Assembly: GCF_002897035.1 (NCBI RefSeq)
Contig: NZ_BAUX01000002.1
Span: 186,001-250,000 of the forward strand
From: Methylopila sp. Yamaguchi
GTDB taxonomy: Bacteria > Pseudomonadota > Alphaproteobacteria > Rhizobiales > Methylopilaceae
DNA length: 64,000 bases
Direction: 5' to 3'
Below are positions 1-7,661 of the stretch, in pieces. Below the pieces are notes generated by a model, which worked only from the letters and a program-made list of their open reading frames with translations, made no database searches and was not told the DNA's origin. The stretch's first letter is position 1, and each line of letters starts with the position of its first letter. The translations under genes were made by a program, and so were the position numbers.

Positions 1-280
1 CCTTGTGCGCCTGAAGCCCGAGAGGCGCGACCGCCGACTCCCGTAACCATCGGACCGCCTGCAAAATGGGGTGCGGCTTGCCGGCGTGAGGGTCGAAGAA
101 CGCGATCTCCCGCATGAGCTTGTCCGCGCTCGGGGAGGCCCGGGAGCCGTAGAGAATTTCAGTGTTGTAGCCGAGCTCCTTGCATTCGAAGCTCAGATTT
201 CGGGCGTAGGTCGCCACTCCGGTCCCTTTTTCCAGGGCCAGATTGTAGCCGTCGAGCATGATCGATCGGCGGTTCGCCAT
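1..280 (-). CDS. Glycosyltransferase family 4 protein, N-terminal fragment (runs off window)
   Basis: Reading the minus strand from an ATG at 280 gives 93 open codons that continue past base 1, so only the N-terminus is present. The protein opens with a basic MANRR followed by MLDGYNLALEKGTGVATY, which resembles the start of GT-B (GT4-like) glycosyltransferases, where a glycine-rich turn ends the first beta strand and begins the acceptor side. A second in-frame ATG at 259 could also be the start. It would add a sugar to a growing glycan in the cytoplasm. Its position head-to-head with pyruvyl-transferase and capsule-export genes supports a role in the same surface polysaccharide. The C-terminal donor-binding domain is outside the window, so the subfamily is uncertain. 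Confidence 0.7.
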   Translation of the reverse strand, partial: MANRRSIMLDGYNLALEKGTGVATYARNLSFECKELGYNTEILYGSRASPSADKLMREIAFFDPHAGKPHPILQAVRWLRESAVAPLGLQAHK

Positions 281-542
281 ACGAGAACACCTCTTCTCCG
301 CACCCAAAGGTCCGCGACGGAGCGACATTTTGCGACCCGCCGACGAACGCGCACGATCTGAACCACGCCGCCCGACGTAGGCAAGCGAAAGCGTGTCACG
401 GGGGACAAAAGGCGCTACTGCAACGGGTAGACTTCCCAGTGCGGGTTCGGCGCCATAGGGTCGCCGCTTGCTTTGGACGATTCAATCCTCCGTTCCTCGC
501 TACCGGGCCGATAAGAAGCCCCCGCATTCACCTCAAGGCTCC

Positions 543-1616
543 ATGCTCCCCGAGACCGTCAGTTCGCCGCTTTCCAAGTCCTCTCCTGAGGATCGGCCGC
601 AGCCCTCATCATCCCCCGCGGCCACTCTGGTGCGCATGAACCCCGGCGTCCTCTCGGTGCCCCTCTCATGGGTGGCGACGACGCGGGAGCATCCGCACGC
701 CAATGTGGGCGACGCCCTGAGCGCCTTTGTGGTCGCGGTCATGGCCGGACTGCCCGTGAGGCGCGCCGGGTTCGACCAGCCCGCAGAGCGGATGGTCGCG
801 GTTGGCACCATCGGCCACAACCAGCGCAACGGGGTGCTGCATTTCTGGGGAACCGGGGTCGACGCGGAGCGCAATCCAGTCGATCCGGCCCATCGCGGCT
901 ACATCCGGCCTCCGGACACCGAGTTCAACGTCTACGCCCTGCGCGGACCCCGGAGCGCCGCGACGTTCCGCAGCCAGGGGATCTCCGTTCCCGACATCTA
1001 CGGCGACCCCGTGTGGGTTCTCCCGCGGATTTGGCCGATGACGGACGTGGAGAAGACGCACGATCTCGGCGTCATCCTGCACATCTCCGAACTCGAGAGC
1101 GCCGATCCGGAGGCGACCGCCAAGGCGATCCTCAAGCGCTACTACATCCCGCCGCATCTCCAGGATCGCATTCGCCTGATCAACACCTATTGCCCGGCCA
1201 CGCCCGAGGCGATGCGCGCGAAGATCGCCGAGATCGTGTCGTGCCGGCGCGTGGTGTCGACCAGCCTGCATGGGCTCGTCATTTCCGAAACCTACGGCAT
1301 CCCCTGCGCCTGGTTTGGGACCTATGGCGACAGCTACGGCGCCTTGCTGGATCTCAACGACCCCCAGGCGCACATCGACCACCGCATGCGCGACTTCTAC
1401 ACCGGCGCGGGGCGGGACCGTCTTTCGGCCTTCTTGCTCGACCGCGCGCGCATGACGGATTGGGACGCCGTCATGCGCTGGGTCGACGAAAGCTGGCGGC
1501 CGCTCTCCTACGACGACCGGCCGCTGATTGAGGCGTTTCCGCTGCCGCTCGCGGTCTCGCCGGACTCGCGCGTGTGGAGCGCGCCGGCTGCGACGATCGC
1601 CAAGATCCCGTTTTGA
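543..1616 (+). CDS. Polysaccharide pyruvyl transferase family protein (paralogue 1)
   Basis: The 357-residue protein belongs to the PF04230-type pyruvyl transferases (ExoV/GumL/WcaK-like), which add a pyruvate ketal from phosphoenolpyruvate to exopolysaccharide sugars. Seen here are the N-terminal SWVATTREHPHANVGDALS segment, the GTIGH and WGTG motifs, and the hallmark VSTSLHGLVISETYGIPC at about residues 237-254. I chose the ATG at 543 because CAAGG lies about 7 bases upstream; an ATG at 636 would drop a Pro/Ser-rich 31-residue leader and fits the paralogues better. A start at 468 is also open. It is the first of three paralogues in 13 kb. The exact acceptor sugar cannot be read from sequence. 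Confidence 0.85.
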   Translation: MLPETVSSPLSKSSPEDRPQPSSSPAATLVRMNPGVLSVPLSWVATTREHPHANVGDALSAFVVAVMAGLPVRRAGFDQPAERMVAVGTIGHNQRNGVLHFWGTGVDAERNPVDPAHRGYIRPPDTEFNVYALRGPRSAATFRSQGISVPDIYGDPVWVLPRIWPMTDVEKTHDLGVILHISELESADPEATAKAILKRYYIPPHLQDRIRLINTYCPATPEAMRAKIAEIVSCRRVVSTSLHGLVISETYGIPCAWFGTYGDSYGALLDLNDPQAHIDHRMRDFYTGAGRDRLSAFLLDRARMTDWDAVMRWVDESWRPLSYDDRPLIEAFPLPLAVSPDSRVWSAPAATIAKIPF

Positions 1617-1792
1617 CGCCACAACCTGCATCGCCACGTCGAAAGCTCTTGCTGCACCGCAGCGCGTGACCATAAAATGGTCACTTAACGAGGTGATGCT
1701 CCGTAAGCGACACCGCAATCCGGGCGCGCTGCTGGCGCCTGCCAAGCGGCGCGCTCGTTTGGCCAGGCGTCCGGGGGACAGTAGGAGACGTC

Positions 1793-2899
1793 ATGCGGGG
1801 AAGTCTGGCCGACTACGCGCGAAGCAACGGCGTCGTCCCTCTCGGGTGGGCCGGCTCCACCATGCAGATGGATTATCTGAATTTCGGCGACGCGCTGAGC
1901 CCGGTCATGGTCGCCCTCGGCTGCGGGCTGCCCGTCCGTCGCGTGCCCTTCAAGTCCACCACGCTCCGCATGGCTGCGGTCGGGACCATCGGCCACGGAT
2001 TTTCCGGCGGCGAGACCTGGTTCTGGGGCACCGGCAGTTCGAACTGGGCCAATCCTTCGGCTCCGGCTGCGGAACATGTGCCGTTTACGCCCTCGGCCGA
2101 TTCCGTGTTCAAGGTCTCGGCGACCCGCGGGCCCGTCTCGGAGCGTCTGCTCAACGGCGGCGGCCGAGGCACGGGCGTCTATGGCGATCCCGTCTGGCTG
2201 CTCCCGCGATTCTACGCCCCGAAAATCGAGAAAAAGTGGAAGATCGGGGTCATCCTGCATCTCTCCGAGCTCGCCGACCGGACCTATGAGGCGCATCCCC
2301 GCGACCACATCGTTCGATGCGTGGTCGAACCGGAGCTCGCGGACGACGTTCGCCTGATCACCACGGTGACGCCGATCTCGATCAGGTCGCTTCAGGACAA
2401 GATCGACGAGATTCTCGCCTGCGAGCGGATCGTCTCGACCAGCCTGCACGGCATGGTGATCGCCGAGAGCTACGGCATTCCATGTCTCTACTTCTCGCCC
2501 AACGGCGCGGGGCCGCTCGACCTCGATCTCGATCCCGACGGCGCCACGGACCTGCGGATCGTCGACCTGTACACGGGTCTTGGTCTCAAGACGCGCCGGG
2601 CTTACGGGCAGAGCCGCGCCGCGCGAACGGACTGGGACGCGCTGATGCGCGCGGTCGACGCCAATTGGACGCCGGTCGACCTTCTTGACGGAGACGCCCT
2701 GCTCGAGGCCCTGCCGGTCGACGTGGCGCCGATCGCGGCCCGCGCAGGCGAGACCATTTGGGAGCACCCCGTACTCACCGGCTTGACGCTGCAGCATGAC
2801 GTGACGGAACTGCGCCGCGCCGACAAGGCGGCGGCGAAGGCGGCGGCCGCGAAGACGACCGCTTCACCGCCGCGAGCGCCCGTTGGAGCGGCGAAATGA
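1793..2899 (+). CDS. Polysaccharide pyruvyl transferase family protein (paralogue 2)
   Basis: This 368-residue member of the pyruvyl transferase family aligns throughout with the genes at 543 and 12284. It carries the early LNFGDALSPVMVAL segment, WGTGSSNW, YGDPVWLLPRFY and the family signature VSTSLHGMVIAESYGIPC near residue 212. AGGAG precedes the ATG by about 8 bases. The stop overlaps the start of the ABC permease gene by 4 bases (ATGA), so the transferase is translationally coupled to the export machinery. That suggests its product acts on the exported glycan. The C-terminus carries an Ala/Lys-rich tail of roughly 25 residues. Transfer of pyruvate is the family role; a related transferase activity is possible. 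Confidence 0.88.
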   Translation: MRGSLADYARSNGVVPLGWAGSTMQMDYLNFGDALSPVMVALGCGLPVRRVPFKSTTLRMAAVGTIGHGFSGGETWFWGTGSSNWANPSAPAAEHVPFTPSADSVFKVSATRGPVSERLLNGGGRGTGVYGDPVWLLPRFYAPKIEKKWKIGVILHLSELADRTYEAHPRDHIVRCVVEPELADDVRLITTVTPISIRSLQDKIDEILACERIVSTSLHGMVIAESYGIPCLYFSPNGAGPLDLDLDPDGATDLRIVDLYTGLGLKTRRAYGQSRAARTDWDALMRAVDANWTPVDLLDGDALLEALPVDVAPIAARAGETIWEHPVLTGLTLQHDVTELRRADKAAAKAAAAKTTASPPRAPVGAAK

Positions 2900-3753
2900 C
2901 GATCTGGGCGAACGACCGCTCGGAAAGCTGGTTTGTCGCCGCGGCGCGGAACCAGGTCCGCACGGTGATCGCGCTGGTCGGCACCGAGGCTTCGGCGCGG
3001 TTCGCGCGGAAGACCTTCGGCGTGGTCGAGGAAGTCGGCGGCCTCGCCATCGTGGTCGCAGGCCTCGCCGCCCTGCGCTACTTCACCGGCTCCCGGACGC
3101 ACCACGGCATGCCGATGGTGCCGTTCCTTACCTGCGGCGTGTTCATCTTCTGGACCTTCAAGACGACGCTGTCGCAATCGTCGACCTTCGCCTCCGCGAA
3201 GGCGCGCTACGAGTTCATGCCGCGCGTCACGCAGCTGGACGTGCTGATCGCGCGCTCCATCGTGAACACGTTGTTCTACGTGGGCCTCGCCTTGGGAGCC
3301 TTCACGGCGTTCTACTTCATCGGCATTTCCGACTGGATGGAGCAGCCGTTCCTCGTGATCGCGGTGCTGCTCGTTTCGTCGCTCCTTGGCTTCGGCGTGG
3401 GAATGATCTTCGGAGCGATCAACACCTTCGCGCCGTTCTTCCGCACGATCCAGCACGTCTTAATGCGGGTACTGATGTTCACGAGCGGCGTGCACTTCAT
3501 CTGGCCCGAAGTGCCGTATATGTTCCGCTGGATCATCATCGAGAACCCGCTGTTCCACCTGTGCGAGTTCATTCGCAGCGGCTATTTCGTGGCCTATGAA
3601 TCGCCGGTGGCGAGCAGCCTCTACCTCGGCGTCTGGATAACCTCGACGCTCGCCATCGGCTTGATGTGCGAGCGGCTTTGTCGTCCCTTCTACGAACGTG
3701 ACCGTAGACGGGCCACCGAGAACGAAGATCCCTTCGCGCTGGACGGCCTATGA
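2896..3753 (+). CDS. Capsular polysaccharide ABC exporter, permease (KpsM-like)
   Basis: The 285-residue inner-membrane protein is the transmembrane half of an ABC-2 type polysaccharide exporter. Six hydrophobic segments can be picked out, for example around residues 45-62, 115-140, 150-175 and 245-262, with the ABC-2 feature of long paired helices and a re-entrant aromatic stretch (FRWIIIENPLFHLCEFIRSGYF) before the last helix. KpsM proteins are usually about 260 residues; the extra length is at the N-terminus. It overlaps the transferase upstream and the ATPase downstream by 4 bases each, so the three are one translational unit. It would move a lipid-linked glycan across the inner membrane with the ATPase and the KpsE-like protein. 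Confidence 0.88.
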   Translation: MTIWANDRSESWFVAAARNQVRTVIALVGTEASARFARKTFGVVEEVGGLAIVVAGLAALRYFTGSRTHHGMPMVPFLTCGVFIFWTFKTTLSQSSTFASAKARYEFMPRVTQLDVLIARSIVNTLFYVGLALGAFTAFYFIGISDWMEQPFLVIAVLLVSSLLGFGVGMIFGAINTFAPFFRTIQHVLMRVLMFTSGVHFIWPEVPYMFRWIIIENPLFHLCEFIRSGYFVAYESPVASSLYLGVWITSTLAIGLMCERLCRPFYERDRRRATENEDPFALDGL

Positions 3754-4529
3754 TCGCGCGCTTGCTAAAAAAAGGCGGCGCGGCCGCGACGTTACAGGAG
3801 GACCCCGCGGGCTTCGCCGAGATTGGCGGCGGCGAGCGGGATACGATCCGCCTGCGGGGCGTGACGAAGGTCCTCGGCGCCGGGCGGAAGCAGACGCTGG
3901 TGTTCGACCGCGCGGACGCTGAGTTCCCCCGTGGCGTGTCGATCGGCGTTCTCGGGGGCGCGAGCTCGGGCAAGACGACGCTGGTCAACTTGCTGAACGG
4001 CAACCAGTCGCCGACCGAAGGGCGGATCGACTGCGGAATGTCGGTGTCCTGGCCGCTGGCGTCGCGCACGATTTTCACCAAACGCTTCAGCATCCGCCAG
4101 AACGTGCGGTTCGTGTCGGCGATCTACAACGCCTGGCCGCCTGATATGCTTGACGCAGTGACCGACCTCGGTAAGATCAAAAGGCAAGATCTGGACACCG
4201 CGCTCGACCTTTTGCCGGATGAATTGAACACCCGGGCGACGATCAGTCTGTGCTTGGCGCTTTCTTTTGATTGTTACGTTGTTGATGAGCGGGTTGCGTT
4301 GGGCAACAAGCCGTTTCGCGATCTGGTCCAGGAAAAGCTGCTCGAGATGAGGGGCGACCGCAGCCTCATCGTGGTCACCCGGACAGCGCAGACCATTCGT
4401 GAGATGTGCGACGAGTGCTATGTGATCATCGATCGTAAATTGCAGAAGTTCGGCAGTAAGGGGGAAGCGATCTTGGCGTTCCGCGGGGCGACCGGCGGAC
4501 AAGATCTCTCCGACCCGCTCGGCGAGTGA
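3750..4529 (+). CDS. KpsT-like ABC ATPase of the capsule exporter, degenerate
   Basis: The 259-residue protein aligns with KpsT-type nucleotide-binding domains. The Walker A motif (GGASSGKTT, about residues 69-77) and a Walker B with the catalytic glutamate (FDCYVVDE) are clear. Other essential elements are altered. The signature region reads LPDELNTRATISL where KpsT has SSGMRSR, the Q-loop region has lost its Gln, and the switch histidine position reads VVTRT instead of VSH. The second half, around 4240-4330, is also less GC-rich than its surroundings. A run of seven A lies at codons 6-8. It overlaps kpsM-like and sits 13 bases before the kpsE-like gene. It is intact as an ORF, so I annotate it as expressed, possibly with weak or altered ATPase activity. 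Confidence 0.82.
   Translation: MIARLLKKGGAAATLQEDPAGFAEIGGGERDTIRLRGVTKVLGAGRKQTLVFDRADAEFPRGVSIGVLGGASSGKTTLVNLLNGNQSPTEGRIDCGMSVSWPLASRTIFTKRFSIRQNVRFVSAIYNAWPPDMLDAVTDLGKIKRQDLDTALDLLPDELNTRATISLCLALSFDCYVVDERVALGNKPFRDLVQEKLLEMRGDRSLIVVTRTAQTIREMCDECYVIIDRKLQKFGSKGEAILAFRGATGGQDLSDPLGE
3767..3773 (+). other. A7 homopolymer near the start of the kpsT-like gene
   Basis: Seven consecutive A bases in the codons CTA AAA AAA GGC, in otherwise very GC-rich DNA. Such a tract can slip during replication (phase variation) or translation. Only the tract itself is seen; function is inference. Confidence 0.5.
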
Positions 4530-4542
4530 TGGCGGAGGTCCA

Positions 4543-5880
4543 ATGAAGATCGCGAACATGAACCCCATCGGCGCGCGTCGTCGGGCTCCGCGTTCCGGCG
4601 CAACCGCCGACGCCCTCGCGCTGCGGACGCCCGCTGCGGCGGCCCCCGCGGCGCCGTCGACGGCGGTGGCGACGCCCGCCGAGGATTATGTCGACACCCG
4701 GCGTCCTTCGCCCCCGCCCCTCCGGCGCGGCCGCATCGAGGACGTGGAGAGCTTCGAGCGCCCCTCCTCGCGCGAGGCCTGGCGCAAGAAGATGCGCCTC
4801 TTCAACGCGCTCTTCCTTTCGGTGCCGCTCGTCGTCGCCTGCGTCTACCTGTTCGGGATCGCCTCGAACCGATACGTCGCGGAAAGCGTCATCGCCATCC
4901 GCAACCCGGCCAGCGGCGTTTCTGGCGTGCCCGGATCGATGGTCGGCCAGGTCGGGCAGCCGGTGCCAAGCCAGGTCGAGCGCGCGATCGACGAGTCCTA
5001 CGCGGTCGTCAACTACATCAAATCGCGCGAGGCGTTCGACGAGCTGAACAAGCGGATCAACCTGACGCCACGGATGCAGGAGACCTCGATCGACTGGTTC
5101 GGACGGCTTTCCCCCGAAGCCCGCCACGAGCGGCAGTACCAACACTACCTCTCGCAGATCGAGGTCTCTTACGACGACCTTCAGGGCCAGATCAGCCTGA
5201 CGAGCTACGGCTACGACGCGGACACCGCCTTCAAGATCGGCTCCGAGCTGTCGCGGATGAGCGAGCAGCTGGTCAACCAGTTCAACGAGCGCGCCCGCGC
5301 GGACATGATCAAGCTGGCGCAGGACCAGGTCGCGGAAGCGTCCAATGAGATGCGCCGCACGAACCAGGCGATCACGGACTTCCAGCTCGCGAACGGCATG
5401 ATCGATCCGACGATGGAGACCACGTCGTACGGCACGATCATCCAGACCTTGCGTGATCAGATCGCGAGCAAGCGCGCCGAGATGACGGCGCTTTCGAAGA
5501 CCTCGACGCCCAATTCGCCCCGAACGTCCGAAATCCGCAACATGCTCGAGGCGCTGGAGGCGCAGCTCGTCGTCGAGCAACAGCGCCTGACCGGCAAGAC
5601 CGACGCCCTCGCGCCGCTGATCGGCTCGTACAAGACGCTGAGCGTCGATCAGGGCCTGGCGCAGCAGAAGTACTCTTCGGCGGTCGCGATGCTGCAAAGC
5701 TCGCTCGTGCAGGCCGAAATGAAGAAGCTTTATATCGTCAACATCGTCTCGCCCCGCCTTCCCGTGGATCCGATCCTGCCGAACAAGCCAAAGAGCCTGA
5801 TGTGGGTCATTGCGGGCACGATCATCGCCTGGATCATCGCGCGGCTGGCGCTGGCGTCGATCCGCGACCACCGAGTCTAA
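4543..5880 (+). CDS. Capsule export inner-membrane protein (KpsE/Wzz-like co-polymerase)
   Basis: The 445-residue protein has the polysaccharide co-polymerase layout. A Pro/Ala-rich cytoplasmic N-terminus of about 85 residues leads to a membrane helix (LFLSVPLVVACVYLFGIA, about 90-107). A long periplasmic region follows, rich in heptad-like helices (about 230-390), and a second membrane helix (MWVIAGTIIAWIIARLAL) ends close to the C-terminus. In capsule systems this protein links the ABC exporter to the outer-membrane Wza/KpsD pore. GGAGG sits 7 bases before the ATG. It is the last gene of the tight transferase-permease-ATPase operon, which supports the assignment. Confidence 0.88.
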   Translation: MKIANMNPIGARRRAPRSGATADALALRTPAAAAPAAPSTAVATPAEDYVDTRRPSPPPLRRGRIEDVESFERPSSREAWRKKMRLFNALFLSVPLVVACVYLFGIASNRYVAESVIAIRNPASGVSGVPGSMVGQVGQPVPSQVERAIDESYAVVNYIKSREAFDELNKRINLTPRMQETSIDWFGRLSPEARHERQYQHYLSQIEVSYDDLQGQISLTSYGYDADTAFKIGSELSRMSEQLVNQFNERARADMIKLAQDQVAEASNEMRRTNQAITDFQLANGMIDPTMETTSYGTIIQTLRDQIASKRAEMTALSKTSTPNSPRTSEIRNMLEALEAQLVVEQQRLTGKTDALAPLIGSYKTLSVDQGLAQQKYSSAVAMLQSSLVQAEMKKLYIVNIVSPRLPVDPILPNKPKSLMWVIAGTIIAWIIARLALASIRDHRV

Positions 5881-5884
5881 AGCG

Positions 5885-5919
5885 CTCGAGCCCTGTCGGC
5901 GTCGCCGAGAGGGCTCGAG
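5885..5919 (+). promoter_or_regulatory. Stable intercistronic stem-loop without U-tract
   Basis: CTCGAGCCCT (5885-5894) and AGGGCTCGAG (5910-5919) form a perfect 10-bp stem, extended inside by CGGC/GCCG. It begins a few bases after the kpsE-like stop codon. No T-run follows, so it is more likely an mRNA-protecting or processing structure than a Rho-independent terminator. Confidence 0.55.
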
Positions 5920-5989
5920 GAATGTCGGCCGTGGTCTCACGCGAAGCCTTGCTGTAACCTCGCGCCATAGTCCACGCGGCGGTCATAAG

Positions 5990-7543
5990 ATGTTGAAATT
6001 CCTATTCTCCCGCCGAGTTTCGCGGCCGGAAGAAAGCGCTCCTGCGCTTTCCACGCCGCTTCGGCGTCGATCTCCTACTCTTGTGATAAAGCAGATGCTG
6101 TCGTTGAGAAAAGCGAAGGAAGCCGCCCTCGAAGGCGACTGGGAGAGCATTGTCAAGCTGGTCGATGCGGATCCGCCATTAGCCGAAAATGTCCGGTTAC
6201 TTGAGCTTTACATCCTCGCCGGCCAAGAGATGAAGGACACGCGGGCGCTCGACGCGGCCGCGGCCATTGCGCTCGCAAACCCGTGGGCGGTCCGCCAGCG
6301 GTTTGGTCTCGTGCGCAAGTTCATGAAGGCTGGGCGGCCGGAAGACGCTTGGCGCCTCCTGGCGACCAATCCGGAAGCGTCGAAAGACGCGGGGTTTATC
6401 CGGCAGGCGAAGAGGCTCTATGGCGCCGTCAAGGACCCCGGCGTGAAGCGTGAGATCCACGGCCGGCTGACCGAGGCGACGGGCGGCGGCATGTCCGCGA
6501 AGCCGACGCTTTCGGCAATCGCGTTCGTCGGCGTCGGTCGTCCCTCCGCCCGGTTGGGCGCGACGCGCGCTGCGGCGAGCGCGGAGGTTCCCCCACGCCA
6601 CCTGGCGGGCTTTGAAAGCGAGATGCTTCTCCTGCAATCCCGCCTTCGCTCGCCGACGCCGCCGAAGGTCGTGGAGTTCAACGACGTCTTCGTTGATCGG
6701 TTCGGGCAGATCTGGCGTGAGGGAGGCGAGATCATCCAGACAAACGGGCGCCCGATTCCGGATATGGCCGCGGCCGGCGCCGCGAGCGTCGAGGCCGCAT
6801 GCCACGCCATCATGGGCACCCGCGGCATCTATCACTGGCTTGTCGACCAGACGCCGCGGTTCGGCATGTATCTCGATAAAGCCGCAAAGAATGTTCCTGT
6901 CGTCATCGCCGCGGGATCGCCGCGCTTCGAGCGCGAGACGTTGAACCTTCTTAAGCGTTCCCTCGGCGTCCGCTACGTTGAGGTCGACGAGCCGCTGTTC
7001 GTGCGCCGCCTGCTGATGCCGCGTGTGGGGTTCGCGGGCCTTATGTACCCCGACGCTACCAAAGGCGTCTTCGACGGCCTTCGATCCGAAGCGCTGAAGG
7101 CGGCGCGCGGAAAATCGTTCGGCGAGAAGATCTATATTTCCCGCCGCGACGCCAAGAGGCGGCCGATGGTCAACGAAGAGTTGGTCGAACAGGCGATGAG
7201 CGCGCGGGGCTTCAACGTGCTGCGGATGGCCGATCTGCCGATCGCGGATCAGATCGCTGCTGCGGCCGGCGCGAAGGTCATAGCGGGCCCGCACGGCGCC
7301 GGATTGGCGCACATCCTGTTCGCGGCCCGCGGATCAAAGATCGTCGAGATTCTTCCCATCATGGACGGCGCCTACGCCCTGCGCTTCAATTACGCTCGAC
7401 TGTCCACCGCGCTTGGCCACGACTATCACGCGTGGCTGGAACCGCAGCTCGCGGGCGCTGACCGTTGGACCACGGAGTTGTCGGAATTCCTCCCGTTCCT
7501 GGACGAGGCTCTCGCCGCCCAATCCGGTATGCCGCTTCTGTGA
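5990..7543 (+). CDS. Glycosyltransferase family 61 protein
   Basis: The 517-residue protein shows GT61 (DUF563) features in its C-terminal half: IYISRRDAKRRPMVNEEEL-type segment (here YISRRDAKRRPMVNEELVEQ, about 378-397), then VIAGPHGAGLAHILFA at about 430-445, the most conserved motif of the family. The N-terminal 200 residues are helical and resemble repeats of small helical pairs, but I do not recognise a named domain. GT61 enzymes act in plant and bacterial glycan synthesis, often as xylosyl-type or capsule transferases. The frame is open from 5810, but the ATG at 5990 (MLKFLFSRR) is the first reasonable start outside the hairpin region. Position between kpsE-like and the rest of the locus suggests a role in the same polysaccharide. 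Confidence 0.82.
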   Translation: MLKFLFSRRVSRPEESAPALSTPLRRRSPTLVIKQMLSLRKAKEAALEGDWESIVKLVDADPPLAENVRLLELYILAGQEMKDTRALDAAAAIALANPWAVRQRFGLVRKFMKAGRPEDAWRLLATNPEASKDAGFIRQAKRLYGAVKDPGVKREIHGRLTEATGGGMSAKPTLSAIAFVGVGRPSARLGATRAAASAEVPPRHLAGFESEMLLLQSRLRSPTPPKVVEFNDVFVDRFGQIWREGGEIIQTNGRPIPDMAAAGAASVEAACHAIMGTRGIYHWLVDQTPRFGMYLDKAAKNVPVVIAAGSPRFERETLNLLKRSLGVRYVEVDEPLFVRRLLMPRVGFAGLMYPDATKGVFDGLRSEALKAARGKSFGEKIYISRRDAKRRPMVNEELVEQAMSARGFNVLRMADLPIADQIAAAAGAKVIAGPHGAGLAHILFAARGSKIVEILPIMDGAYALRFNYARLSTALGHDYHAWLEPQLAGADRWTTELSEFLPFLDEALAAQSGMPLL

Positions 7544-7661
7544 AGAGCGGCTCGCCCGTGCGATCATAATTTCTCCATCCCCAGAGCGAAGGGTGCGCTG
7601 CAGCACGCCGTAGAAGGTGTGCTGACGGCCGCCGGCCGCGATCTTACGGGATGGAGGGTTC

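Noticed and set aside
71-408. Open frames on both strands at the start of the window
   Set aside because: They overlap the glycosyltransferase N-terminus on the minus strand or lack family resemblance and are Arg-rich shadows.
401-542. Possible small gene before the first pyruvyl transferase
   Set aside because: The open frame at 439 overlaps the transferase start, is Arg/Pro/Ser-rich and has no Shine-Dalgarno.
666-1745. Long minus-strand open frame opposite the first pyruvyl transferase
   Set aside because: Arg/Asp/Val-rich composition typical of GC-rich shadow frames; no motif, and the plus-strand gene is a clear family member.
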